Source: Thermobrachium celere DSM 8682 (lineage in GTDB: Bacteria > Bacillota > Clostridia > Clostridiales > Caloramatoraceae). Taken from it: a stretch of 44,559 nt of DNA. The stretch's first letter is position 1, and each line of letters starts with the position of its first letter. The stretch spans positions 516,113 through 560,671 of the forward strand of contig NZ_HF952018.1 in assembly GCF_000430995.1 (NCBI RefSeq). Reading direction: 5' to 3'. This document shows, in pieces, positions 1-7,848 of the stretch. The notes under the pieces were generated by a model. That model saw only the letters and a list, made by a program, of their open reading frames with translations. It had not been told where the DNA came from and made no database searches. Made by a program: the position numbers and the translations under genes.

Positions 1-326
1 TGGAGGAAAGACAGCAACATGTGTTGTAACTGTTGCAAATGCAACTACTACCATAAGCAGTTTGAGAATAGAACCATCATCGGTGAGCAAAGCACCAGGT
101 GAGACAGAACAGCTAAAAGTAATAGCAACAATGTCGGATGGAAGTACAAAGGAAGTAACAAGGGAAAGTGGAATAATATATACAACAAATAGTACATCAG
201 TAGCAACAGTAAATGGGAATGGAGAAGTGACAGTATCACCTTCAGCAAGTGTAGGATTTAAAGCAACAATAACAGCAAAGTATGGAGGAAAGACAGCAAC
301 ATGTGTTGTAACTGTTGCAAATGCAA
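1..326 (+). repeat. 282-bp period coding repeat (BIG2 unit)
   Basis: Bases 1-44 and 283-326 are identical over 44 bp at an offset of 282 bp, which is exactly 94 codons. The match marks tandem Ig-like modules kept nearly identical by recombination. More units probably lie left of the window. Confidence 0.9.
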
Positions 327-331
327 ATTAG
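2..331 (+). CDS. BIG2 (bacterial Ig-like group 2) repeat protein, C-terminal fragment
   Basis: The reading frame is open from the left edge (frame starts at base 2) and ends at TAG 329-331, so only the last 109 residues are present. They hold one complete Ig-like group 2 domain and the end of the preceding one. Visible BIG2 hallmarks are an SLRIEP-type first strand, the STSVATVNGNGEVTV turn and a final ATCVVTV strand. Bases 1-44 recur exactly at 283-326, so the repeat unit is 282 bp (94 residues) and recently duplicated. No LPxTG, SLH or other wall anchor is seen at the C-terminus. BIG2 domains are typical of secreted or surface adhesin-like proteins in Clostridia; the specific function and the N-terminal part are unknown. 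Confidence 0.85.
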   Translation, partial: GGKTATCVVTVANATTTISSLRIEPSSVSKAPGETEQLKVIATMSDGSTKEVTRESGIIYTTNSTSVATVNGNGEVTVSPSASVGFKATITAKYGGKTATCVVTVANAN

Positions 332-383
332 AAATTTAATGGGGTTGCACATTTGAATTCTTAAAGTAACCATAATACCTACT

Positions 384-401
384 AGCGCCACCCAGGTGAA
401 A
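384..401 (+). repeat. Dispersed GCCACCCAGGTGAAA motif, copy 1
   Basis: AGCGCCACCCAGGTGAAA lies 52 bp after the stop of the BIG2 fragment. Close relatives occur at 3061-3078 (AGTGTCACATAGGTGAAA) and at both ends, inverted, of the element at 8031-8369. Here and at 3061 it marks the left edge of a duplicated segment carrying a yjfB-like gene. No inverted partner was found nearby, so this may be a fossil element end. Confidence 0.6.
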
Positions 402-480
402 ATAGAAGTGAGGGAAATAATGGAATTAACATAATAAAACTAACTAATCAATTAATCTTATAAAAATCTATACTTAAGGA

Positions 481-506
481 GGCGTTACTATGGACATAGT
501 AACGCC
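481..506. repeat. Perfect inverted repeat over the pseudogene start codon
   Basis: Arms GGCGTTACTATG (481-492) and CATAGTAACGCC (495-506) are perfect reverse complements with a GA spacer. The intact paralogue has CATAGCCGCC in place of the right arm, so the palindrome is new in this copy. A transcript hairpin here would bury the end of the ribosome site and the ATG. Confidence 0.9.
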
Positions 507-640
507 CTATCAATTAACCTTAATCAATTAAGGTAGTACAGAAAACCAGCCTTGCAGTAATGAAACTTGCAATGGACACAGGAAAACAAACAGCTAATGA
601 AACTGTAAAGATGATTCAAGAAAGTATAGATTTTTGTTAA
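490..640 (+). pseudogene. Broken yjfB-like small gene
   Basis: A strong Shine-Dalgarno (AAGGAGG, about 476-482) precedes ATG 490, but the frame stops after 13 codons. Comparison with the intact copy at 3167-3343 shows two lesions. TAAC replaces CC just after ATGGACATAG (+2), and one base is lost near CAATTAAGG (-1). After these, the old frame is recognisable as MKLAMDTGKQTANETVKMIQ, ending at TAA 638-640. The first lesion completes a perfect 26-bp palindrome at 481-506. The product family (YjfB, a short putative motility protein) is recognised from the intact copy. This copy should be non-functional. Confidence 0.85.
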
Positions 641-695
641 TTAATATATATAATTATATTATATAATACATTAAAATTTTAAAGGTGGTGTTTTG

Positions 696-3044
696 GTGAA
701 CAAAAAATATAAATTCTTATCTTCTTTACTATTATCGTTGACGTTATTGTCAAACACAGCATTTGCTGGAACTTACACTATAACAACAAAAGATGATTTA
801 TATAATGCTTTAAAAACAGATGCATTAAATTTAGATACAACAGGTACTTACACATTTAAAGGACTATCTTCATCTACAGTAAATAGTTGGCTAAAAGATG
901 CTGCATATATTATACCAGAGTATGGAAACAGTACAAAGGGTTGGGAAGGCTCATACACAATTAATGGCTCAGATGTAGTATATAATCTTCAGTTTAACAG
1001 ACATCTTACAAAAGAACAATATAATCAAGTAGTAACAAAAGTTAGAGAAGTATTACCAAATATCATAAATGAAAATATGAATACATTAGAAAAAGAAAAA
1101 GCAATACACGATTGGATTATACAAAATGTTGATTATGATTATACTTATAATAGTTATGATGCATATAAAGCATTATTTAGTCAAGAACATAAAACAGTAT
1201 GTAATGGGTATGCTATGTTAGCAGATATAATGTTTAGAGAGGCAGGCATAGATTCAAAGATAGTATTAGGTTATGCATATCAAAATGGTAAAAAAGTTGG
1301 TCATGCATGGAATATGGTAAATTTAGATGGAAATTGGTATCATGTAGATTTAACTTGGGACGATTTACAAAATGGAAATGTTAGATATGACTATTTTAAT
1401 TTAAGAACAGAAGAAATTAAAAAAGACCATATACAAACAAGTATATCACCAGCAACTTCAACAATTCCATTTGACCAATATATAGTAAATGTATATGGCA
1501 GTGATACATCTAAATATTTAGGTTTATATGGAGACCAAATATTAGATAAAGTAGATACTATAGATGATTTAGCGACATATTTAAAGAAAGCATTAGATGA
1601 AAATAAAACGAGTGTTAAATTTGCATATAAAGGAACATTTAGCTCGGCTATTAATACTTTAAAAATATATCTTCCACAATTAACAAGCTATAGATATGCA
1701 CAAACAACAATTCCAAGATTAAATGGCACAGGATACAATGTAGTAATAGTACAAGACATAGTAAAAAGCCAAACAACTCCAAAAAGTTTAACAGCTATGA
1801 AGTTTACAAAAACAACAATAGATGTTAGAAGCGGACAAACATATGATTTAAAACAAATTCTAAACATTTATCCACTTGGGATAGATACCCCTGAATTAAA
1901 TTGGGAAAGCAGCAACACCAAAATACTAACAGTAACAAACGAAGGAATAGTAATTCCAGTAACAACAGGAGTAGCATACGTAAAAGTATCAAGCAAAGCA
2001 AATCCAAAAATAGCAGCGTATATAAAAGTACAAGTTCCAGTAGAAGTACAAAGCGTATCTCTAAAACAAGATAATATTTATATGAATGTAGGTTCATCTA
2101 CTATACCATATGTAATATTTAATCCAACAAATGCTACTTATAGAACATTTACAATGTCATCAAATTATAGTAGCATAGTAGACGTATATAATGGTAAATT
2201 AGTAGCTAAATCAGTAGGACAAGCTACAATAACTATAACATCTACTGATAACCCTTCAGAAACAGCAACATTAACAGTATATGTAGTAAAACCAGTAACA
2301 AGTTTAACTGTAAATAAAACATCAACAATGATAAAAGCAGGAAAGACAGAAGCTATAGAAACTACTGTATTACCAGCAGATGCAACAGATAAGACATTAA
2401 TATGGGAAAGTAGTAATCCTACTGTAGCAGAAGTAAGTCAAGATGGTATAATTACAGCAAAAGCACCAGGCACAGTAAGAATAAAAGTATCAAGTAAAAC
2501 AAATCCAAATGTATATAAAGTGATAAATGTAACAGTTCCAGTGGATTTACAAGGAATATCAACACCATATTCAAATTTTTATGTTAAATTAGGTTCAACT
2601 TATACACCATCTATAACTTATAATCCAACAAATGCAACAATAAAAACAGTAACTTATGAAAGTGACAATCCATCTGTATTATCAATAGTAAATGGTAAGC
2701 CATTAGCAAAGGCTTTAGGCACAGCAAACTTAACAGTTAAAGCAGTAGATGGAGATTATAAAGTTACAATAAAAGTAACTGTTATACAAACACCTGTAAC
2801 ATCAATAGGTTTGAATAAAACAACTATGAATTTAGCAGTAGGAGGTTCAGACACATTAACAGTAACAGTATATCCAACCAATGCTTCAATAAAAGATTAT
2901 TACTTTATTAGTAGTAATGAATCTGTAGCAAAAGTAGATGAAACAGGAAAAGTTACAGCTGTATCAAAAGGAACAGCAGTAATAAAAGTTGTATCAGTGC
3001 AAAATCCTTCAATAACAAAAACTTGTTATGTGTATGTTAAATAA
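696..3044 (+). CDS. Secreted transglutaminase-like protease-fold protein with five BIG2 domains
   Basis: GTG 696 is preferred: GGTGGTG at 684-690 is well spaced from it, while TTG 693 is too close. The product is 782 residues. Residues 1-24 form a signal peptide (KK, then a Leu/Ser-rich hydrophobic core, cleavage after AFA). Residues about 100-250 are a transglutaminase-core domain with the expected Cys-His-Asp triad: C169 (TVCNGYA), H203 (GHAWNMV) and D218 (WYHVDLTWDD). Five Ig-like group 2 domains fill residues ~364-782. No sortase, SLH or choline-binding anchor is visible. Such proteins act outside the cell; whether this one crosslinks, deamidates or cleaves protein or peptidoglycan cannot be told from sequence. 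It is flanked by the duplicated yjfB segments and follows another BIG2 gene, so this is a surface-protein locus. Confidence 0.88.
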   Translation: MNKKYKFLSSLLLSLTLLSNTAFAGTYTITTKDDLYNALKTDALNLDTTGTYTFKGLSSSTVNSWLKDAAYIIPEYGNSTKGWEGSYTINGSDVVYNLQFNRHLTKEQYNQVVTKVREVLPNIINENMNTLEKEKAIHDWIIQNVDYDYTYNSYDAYKALFSQEHKTVCNGYAMLADIMFREAGIDSKIVLGYAYQNGKKVGHAWNMVNLDGNWYHVDLTWDDLQNGNVRYDYFNLRTEEIKKDHIQTSISPATSTIPFDQYIVNVYGSDTSKYLGLYGDQILDKVDTIDDLATYLKKALDENKTSVKFAYKGTFSSAINTLKIYLPQLTSYRYAQTTIPRLNGTGYNVVIVQDIVKSQTTPKSLTAMKFTKTTIDVRSGQTYDLKQILNIYPLGIDTPELNWESSNTKILTVTNEGIVIPVTTGVAYVKVSSKANPKIAAYIKVQVPVEVQSVSLKQDNIYMNVGSSTIPYVIFNPTNATYRTFTMSSNYSSIVDVYNGKLVAKSVGQATITITSTDNPSETATLTVYVVKPVTSLTVNKTSTMIKAGKTEAIETTVLPADATDKTLIWESSNPTVAEVSQDGIITAKAPGTVRIKVSSKTNPNVYKVINVTVPVDLQGISTPYSNFYVKLGSTYTPSITYNPTNATIKTVTYESDNPSVLSIVNGKPLAKALGTANLTVKAVDGDYKVTIKVTVIQTPVTSIGLNKTTMNLAVGGSDTLTVTVYPTNASIKDYYFISSNESVAKVDETGKVTAVSKGTAVIKVVSVQNPSITKTCYVYVK

Positions 3045-3060
3045 TTTTTATTTACCCAAT

Positions 3061-3310
3061 AGTGTCACATAGGTGAAAATGGAATTGCGGAAAATAATGG
3101 AATTAACACAATGATAATCATTAATCAACTAATTTGCTAAAAATCAATACTTAAGGAGGCGTTACTATGGACATAGCCGCCCTATCAATTAATCTTAATC
3201 AAGCAAAGGTAGTACAGGAAACCAGCCTTGCAGTAATGAAACTTGCAATGGACACAGGAAAACAAACAGCCGATGAAACTATAAAGATGATTCAAAAAAG
3301 CATAGACTCA
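3061..3310 (+). repeat. Duplicated segment B (motif + yjfB-like gene)
   Basis: This is the intact counterpart of 384-640. It begins 17 bp after the stop of the transglutaminase/BIG2 gene with a diverged end motif (AGTGTCACATAGGTGAAA) and carries the same spacer, ribosome site and gene. The spacer is clearly less conserved than the gene itself. Confidence 0.75.
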
Positions 3311-3343
3311 AACCTTGGCAAAATATTAGATATAAGCGTGTGA
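3167..3343 (+). CDS. YjfB family putative motility protein
   Basis: This 58-residue product starts MDIAALSINLNQAKVVQETS and ends ILDISV. The pattern MDIAALS..L.QAKV...S..VMK.AMDT is that of the YjfB_motility family, short helical proteins often found near flagellar or sigma-D genes. The Shine-Dalgarno is AAGGAGG (about 3153-3159), 7 bases before ATG. The protein has no signal peptide, membrane segment or cysteine. The role is unproven; the family name rests on association with motility regulons. A second, broken copy lies at 490-640, and a frameshifted small gene starts 5 bases after this stop. Confidence 0.8.
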   Translation: MDIAALSINLNQAKVVQETSLAVMKLAMDTGKQTADETIKMIQKSIDSNLGKILDISV

Positions 3344-3347
3344 TAAA

Positions 3348-3601
3348 ATGGATGAAAAAGAACCCTAAAAGAAGGACTACAATGGGTAAAATACAGAATA
3401 AAGATGCTTGATTTGATAGAAGAAAAACTACACATAATGAGAAGCTTAGTTGAAAGAGTAAAGGATAATGAATTAAATGAAGCAGAAAGAATTGAGATAA
3501 ATAAAAAGATAGAACAACTAAGACTCTTTGTCAAAGCTAAGGGTGGGTATTTGCTTAGAATGCCTGTCCTTTCTTATTTGAGAAAGATTTTAGAAAGATA
3601 G
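3348..3601 (+). pseudogene. Small helical protein gene with a poly-A frameshift
   Basis: ATG 3348 gives MDEKEP and then stops. One extra A in the A5 run 3355-3359 would give MDEKRTLKEGLQWVKYRIKM, joining the long frame that continues (internal ATG 3404) to TAG 3599-3601. The joined product would be about 84 residues, strongly helical and charged (EEKLHIMRSLVERVKDNELN), coiled-coil-like, with no signal or membrane segment. I do not recognise the family beyond small clostridial proteins of similar look. It lies directly behind the yjfB-like gene, possibly as its operon partner. It could be inactive, rescued by slippage in the A tract, or a sequencing error; a shorter protein from ATG 3404 lacks a convincing ribosome site. 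Confidence 0.55.
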
Positions 3602-3629
3602 ATTGGTTTTGAGGGAGTTTATCTAAAAA

Positions 3630-3977
3630 TTTGCGTGGCAAAAATATCAATGGCAGTCAAAATATCTAATATAATTATCAGCACATTTTTGGAATTCCTT
3701 AAGACCACTATTTTGAGCAAGTTTTATCCATTCTTTTAATAAAGCACGAGCTTCTGCAGAAGAAGATGCAGTTTCGGTAATTTTTAATAGTTTTTCTTTT
3801 AATGTATGGGCGATAGCTAATTCGCTAAATCTCTTACCACACGAATTACAACGATACCTACGTTTTTTAATAACAAGAATAGTAGGTTTTAAGAATAAAG
3901 GAAGGTGCTTAATGCGTTGAGTTTATAATAACATATTTAAAATCGAGTAAATTTTTGATAGAACTATTAGTGTGCAC
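3630..3977 (-). pseudogene. ISL3-family transposase remnant, internally deleted
   Basis: On the minus strand a ribosome site GAAAGGAGG precedes GTG at 3977-3975, which gives MHTNSSIKNLLDFKYVIIN, a typical ISL3 N-terminus. The frame is then broken near 3920. About 40 residues are missing before QRIKHLPLFLKPTILVIKKR, followed by RYRCNSCGKRFSELAIAHTL, the second half of the N-terminal zinc finger. A further part, ALLKEWIKLAQNSGLKEFQK, matches the C-terminal half of the family. It ends at a stop (RYFDCH*) near 3650. The DDE catalytic core is absent, so the element cannot move by itself. The family is recognised from motif memory, not from a search. Confidence 0.75.
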
Positions 3978-4046
3978 TTGTTGGATGCCTCCTTTCGGGT
4001 GATATGTTGTTGTATATAATTTATTTTATCAGGCATCTAAACAGGT

Positions 4047-4087
4047 GCATATTTTTTTGTAAAAAAATATGCTGGGGCTACGCCCCA
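4047..4087. repeat. Two adjacent hairpins at the IS remnant end
   Basis: GCATATTTTTTT (4047-4058) pairs perfectly with AAAAAAATATGC (4061-4072). GGGGC (4074-4078) then pairs with GCCCC (4082-4086). Read on either strand, a G/C stem sits next to A/T runs, so the pair could act as a transcription stop protecting or closing the transposase unit. Confidence 0.6.
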
Positions 4088-4182
4088 ACATTTATTATAG
4101 AACCATTTTTTATATCCTTCATCATTTCTTAATGTTTCAATGTGCATGAAATATTAAAATAAATTAAAATATAACAAATTTC

Positions 4183-4211
4183 TTTAAATAATAATTTTCT
4201 TTTGATATAAT
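4183..4211 (+). promoter_or_regulatory. Candidate sigma-A promoter of the PFOR gene
   Basis: TTTAAA (4183-4188), a 17-bp spacer and TATAAT (4206-4211, preceded by TTGA) lie 75 bp before the PFOR start. The -35 is weak and the -10 perfect. A short stem-loop (GCTGT ATAA ACAGC, about 4223-4236) falls early in the leader. Confidence 0.55.
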
Positions 4212-4285
4212 ATATAAAAAGCTGCTGTATAAACAGCGGATTATTGAAAAAAATAATTTCTAGATATTTATAAGGAGGTTATATT

Positions 4286-7200
4286 ATGCCTAGAAGGACA
4301 CAGACAATGGATGGCAATACCGCTGCGGCTTACATATCCTATGCATTTACCGAAGTAGCAGCAATTTATCCAATAACTCCATCATCTAATATGGCAGAGC
4401 TTGTAGATGATTGGTCTGCAAATGGGAAGAAAAATATATTTGGACAGAGAGTAAAGGTTGTTGAAATGCAGTCAGAAGCTGGTGCAGCTGGTGCTGTACA
4501 TGGTTCTTTGCAAGGTGGAGCATTAACAACTACCTATACAGCTTCACAGGGGCTTCTACTTATGATTCCAAACATGTACAAAATAGCAGGAGAGCTTCTG
4601 CCAGGTGTTTTCCATGTAAGTGCTAGAGCAATAGCAGCTCATGCTTTGTCAATTTTTGGAGATCACCAAGACGTCATGGCAACAAGACAAACTGGATTTG
4701 CACTACTAGCTTCAAACAACCCTCAAGAAGTTATAGAACTTGGGGCAGTAGCACACCTTTCAGCAATTAAATCAAGGGTTCCATTCTTGCACTTCTTTGA
4801 TGGATTTAGAACATCACATGAAATAAAAAAGGTTGAACTTTTAGAATATGATGAACTTAAAAAACTTATAGACTACAATGCATTAAATGAATTTAGAAAA
4901 AGAGCTTTAAATCCAGAACATCCAGTTACAAGAGGAACTGCTCAAAATCCAGATATTTACTTCCAAGGAAGAGAGGTTGCAAACAAGTTCTATGATGCAG
5001 TACCTGACATAGTAAATTACTACATGCAGGAGATAAATAAACTTACAGGAAGAAACTATAAGCCTTTTAATTATTATGGTGATCCAAATGCTGAATATAT
5101 TATAGTTGCAATGGGATCAGTATGTGATACAGCAGAAGAGGTAGTAGATTATTTGATGTCAAAAGGACAAAAGGTAGGATTAATTAAAGTTCATCTATAT
5201 AGACCATTCTCATCAAAATATTTCTTTGATGTTCTACCAAAAACAGTAAAGAGAATAGCGGTCTTAGATAGAACAAAGGAACCAGGATCAGCAGGAGAAC
5301 CTCTATATCTTGATGTTGTTAAAATGTTCTATGATTATGAAAATAAGCCTCTTATAATAGGTGGAAGATATGGATTAGGTTCAAAGGATACAACTCCAGC
5401 CCAAATAATAGCTGTATATGAAAACTTAATGAGTCAAAATCCAAAGAACAACTTTACAATTGGAATATTAGACGATGTAACATATACATCACTTGAAGTT
5501 GGAGAAGATATAGAAACAACTCCAAAGGGAACAATAAGCTGTAAATTCTTTGGTCTTGGTTCTGATGGTACTGTAGGTGCAAACAAGCAAGCTATAAAGA
5601 TAATTGGAGAGCATACAGATCTTTATGTACAAGGTTATTTCTCCTACGATAGTAAAAAATCAGGTGGAACAACTGTATCCCATTTAAGATTTGGAAAGGA
5701 ACCAATTAAGGCTCCGTATCTAGTTAACAATGCTGATTACATTGCATGTCACAACAAAGCATTTATATACAACTATGACTTATTAAAGGGATTAAAGAAG
5801 GGTGGAACATTTGTATTAAATTGTCCTTGGGATGTTGCTGAACTTGAAGAAAAACTTCCTGCCAAGATTAAAAGGTATATTGCTCAGAATAATATAAACT
5901 TCTACATAATTGACGCTATTAAGATTGCACATGAAATAGGACTTGGCGGAAGAATAAACATGATTATGCAAGCCGTATTTTTTAAGCTTGCTAATATAAT
6001 TCCAATAGAAGATGCAGTAAAATATCTAAAGCAGTCTATTGAAAAGACATATGGTAAAAAAGGTGCAAATATAGTTGAAATGAACCAAAGAGCTGTAGAC
6101 AAGGGACTTGCAAGTGTTGTAAAAGTAGATGTTCCGCAAAATTGGGCAGATGCTAAGGACCAAGAAGAAATAAGTACAAAGGATGAACCTGAATTTATAA
6201 AGAATATATTAAGACCTATGGCAAAACTAGAGGGAGATAATCTTCCAGTTTCAGCCTTTGTAGGTATGGAGGATGGAACTTATCCAAATGGTACAACAGC
6301 CTACGAAAAGCGAGGTATTGCTGTTTTAATTCCAGAGTGGCAGTTAGATAAATGCATACAGTGTAATCAATGTTCATTTGTTTGTCCGCATGCAGTTATA
6401 AGGCCAATACTTCTTGATGAAGAAGAGGTAAAGAAAGCACCTGAAACCTTTAGGACAAAGCAGGCAACAGGTAAGGGATTTGAGCATTTACAATACAGAA
6501 TCCAAGTAAGTCCATATGATTGTACAGGTTGTGGCAACTGTGCAGATATATGTCCAGCTCCTGGTAAGGCGCTTGTAATGAAGAGTGCAGAAGAACAAAT
6601 AGAAAAAGAGGCAGAAAACTGGGAATTTGCAACTAAAGTAAAGGTTAAAGATAATGTTATGAACAAGTTTACTGTAAAGGGAAGTCAATTTGCACAGCCT
6701 CTATTTGAATTCCACGGTGCATGTCCAGGTTGTGGAGAAACTCCATATATTAAGCTAATTACTCAACTATTTGGAGATAGAATGATTATTGCAAATGCTA
6801 CAGGATGTTCGTCAATATATGGAGGAAGTGCACCATCAACTCCTTATACTAAGAATGCATTAGGAAAGGGACCAGCGTGGGCAAATTCATTATTTGAAGA
6901 TAATGCAGAGTTTGGATTTGGAATTGCAATTGCATATGCACAAATAAGGGATAAGATTGCAGAATTGATGCAAACAGCAATTAAGGAAAACATAGGCGAG
7001 CCATTTAAGAGTGCCTTTGATGAGTGGTTGAAGGTTAAAGACAATGGAGAACTATCAAAGGCTGCAAGTGATAAGGTGCTTAAAGCGTTTAAGGAGGAAA
7101 ACTTTAAAGGAAATGATATATTAGAACAAATATATGAAAGAAAGGATTATTTAGTAAAGCCGTCAATATGGATAATTGGAGGAGATGGATGGGCATATGA

Positions 7201-7810
7201 TATAGGATTTGGAGGATTAGATCATGTAATTGCCCAAGGTATAGATGTAAATATACTAGTGCTTGATACAGAAGTTTACTCAAATACAGGTGGTCAATCA
7301 TCCAAGGCAACACCAACCTCAGCTGTTGCAAAATTTGCAGCTGCAGGAAAGAATATTAGAAAGAAGGACCTTGGAATGATAGCAATGAGCTATGGATATG
7401 TTTATGTAGCTCAAATTGCCCTAGGAGCAAATATGAACCATGCATTAAAGGCTATAACTGAAGCTGAAAATTACAATGGACCATCTTTAATAATTGCATA
7501 TTCACCATGTATTAACCATGGTATAAAGACTGGTATGGGAACAACAATAAATCAAGCAAAGAAGGCAGTTGAAACAGGATATTGGCATCTATATAGATTT
7601 AATCCAGAACTTAAAGATCAGGGCAAGAATCCATTTATACTTGATTCAAAAGAACCAAAGGGATCCTTTAGAGATTTCCTAATGAGTGAAATAAGATATA
7701 CATCATTGATGAATACTTTCCCAGAAAGAGCAGAAGAGCTATTTAAAATGGCAGAAAAGCATGCTAAAGAAAAATTTGAAACCTACAAGCGTCTTGCAGA
7801 AATGCAATAA
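4286..7810 (+). CDS. nifJ: Pyruvate:ferredoxin (flavodoxin) oxidoreductase, single-chain
   Basis: The 1174-residue product has the usual length for single-chain PFOR. It decarboxylates pyruvate to acetyl-CoA and CO2 and reduces ferredoxin, the main entry of glycolytic carbon in fermenting Clostridia. Visible parts in order are the N-terminal pyruvate/TPP domain (MDGNTAAAYISYAF, YPITPSS), a gamma-like domain (FFGLGSDGTVGANKQA, ~res 425), and two [4Fe-4S] ferredoxin motifs (C690-x2-C-x2-C-x3-C700 and C746-x2-C-x2-C-x3-C756). Proximal cluster cysteines C813/C816 (ACPGCGE) follow, then the TPP-Mg site GGDGWAYDIGFGG ... NTGGQ at ~963-1000. The ribosome site is TAAGGAGGTTATATT before ATG. It is monocistronic, with its own promoter and a terminator directly after the stop. 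The name por/pfor is equally used. Confidence 0.97.
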   Translation: MPRRTQTMDGNTAAAYISYAFTEVAAIYPITPSSNMAELVDDWSANGKKNIFGQRVKVVEMQSEAGAAGAVHGSLQGGALTTTYTASQGLLLMIPNMYKIAGELLPGVFHVSARAIAAHALSIFGDHQDVMATRQTGFALLASNNPQEVIELGAVAHLSAIKSRVPFLHFFDGFRTSHEIKKVELLEYDELKKLIDYNALNEFRKRALNPEHPVTRGTAQNPDIYFQGREVANKFYDAVPDIVNYYMQEINKLTGRNYKPFNYYGDPNAEYIIVAMGSVCDTAEEVVDYLMSKGQKVGLIKVHLYRPFSSKYFFDVLPKTVKRIAVLDRTKEPGSAGEPLYLDVVKMFYDYENKPLIIGGRYGLGSKDTTPAQIIAVYENLMSQNPKNNFTIGILDDVTYTSLEVGEDIETTPKGTISCKFFGLGSDGTVGANKQAIKIIGEHTDLYVQGYFSYDSKKSGGTTVSHLRFGKEPIKAPYLVNNADYIACHNKAFIYNYDLLKGLKKGGTFVLNCPWDVAELEEKLPAKIKRYIAQNNINFYIIDAIKIAHEIGLGGRINMIMQAVFFKLANIIPIEDAVKYLKQSIEKTYGKKGANIVEMNQRAVDKGLASVVKVDVPQNWADAKDQEEISTKDEPEFIKNILRPMAKLEGDNLPVSAFVGMEDGTYPNGTTAYEKRGIAVLIPEWQLDKCIQCNQCSFVCPHAVIRPILLDEEEVKKAPETFRTKQATGKGFEHLQYRIQVSPYDCTGCGNCADICPAPGKALVMKSAEEQIEKEAENWEFATKVKVKDNVMNKFTVKGSQFAQPLFEFHGACPGCGETPYIKLITQLFGDRMIIANATGCSSIYGGSAPSTPYTKNALGKGPAWANSLFEDNAEFGFGIAIAYAQIRDKIAELMQTAIKENIGEPFKSAFDEWLKVKDNGELSKAASDKVLKAFKEENFKGNDILEQIYERKDYLVKPSIWIIGGDGWAYDIGFGGLDHVIAQGIDVNILVLDTEVYSNTGGQSSKATPTSAVAKFAAAGKNIRKKDLGMIAMSYGYVYVAQIALGANMNHALKAITEAENYNGPSLIIAYSPCINHGIKTGMGTTINQAKKAVETGYWHLYRFNPELKDQGKNPFILDSKEPKGSFRDFLMSEIRYTSLMNTFPERAEELFKMAEKHAKEKFETYKRLAEMQ

Positions 7811-7848
7811 AAAAGTGGCCCCTTAAATTGGGGTCACTTTTTATTTTC
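7811..7848. terminator. Bidirectional terminator between PFOR and the spore protein gene
   Basis: AAAGTGGCCCC / GGGGTCACTTT stem (one G-T pair) is flanked by A4 on the left and T-rich sequence on the right. It can stop both convergent genes and contains the stop codon of the minus-strand gene (7834-7836). Confidence 0.85.

Larger units (their letters stand above)
384..640 (+). repeat. Duplicated segment A (motif + yjfB-like gene)
   Basis: This stretch aligns with 3061-3310 by eye. The two share the left-edge motif, a GGAATTAACA-containing spacer, the Shine-Dalgarno ACTTAAGGAGGCGTTACTATGG and most of the following small gene. The copies flank the transglutaminase/BIG2 gene as direct repeats about 2.7 kb apart. 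This copy is degenerate. Confidence 0.75.
3602..4104 (-). mobile_element. Decayed ISL3-type insertion sequence
   Basis: The segment holds remnants of an ISL3-family transposase read on the minus strand (3630-3977). It also has AT-rich flanks with two hairpins (4047-4087). The tentative ends are GGTTTTGAGGGAGTTT at 3605-3620 and, on the other strand, GGTTCTATAATAAATG ending near 4104. Their match is weak, so the exact limits are uncertain. No target-site duplication is evident. Confidence 0.6.

Noticed and set aside
1-330. Repeats in the BIG2 fragment as a CRISPR-like array
   Set aside because: The spacing is 282 bp and in frame with an Ig-like domain; the repeats are coding.
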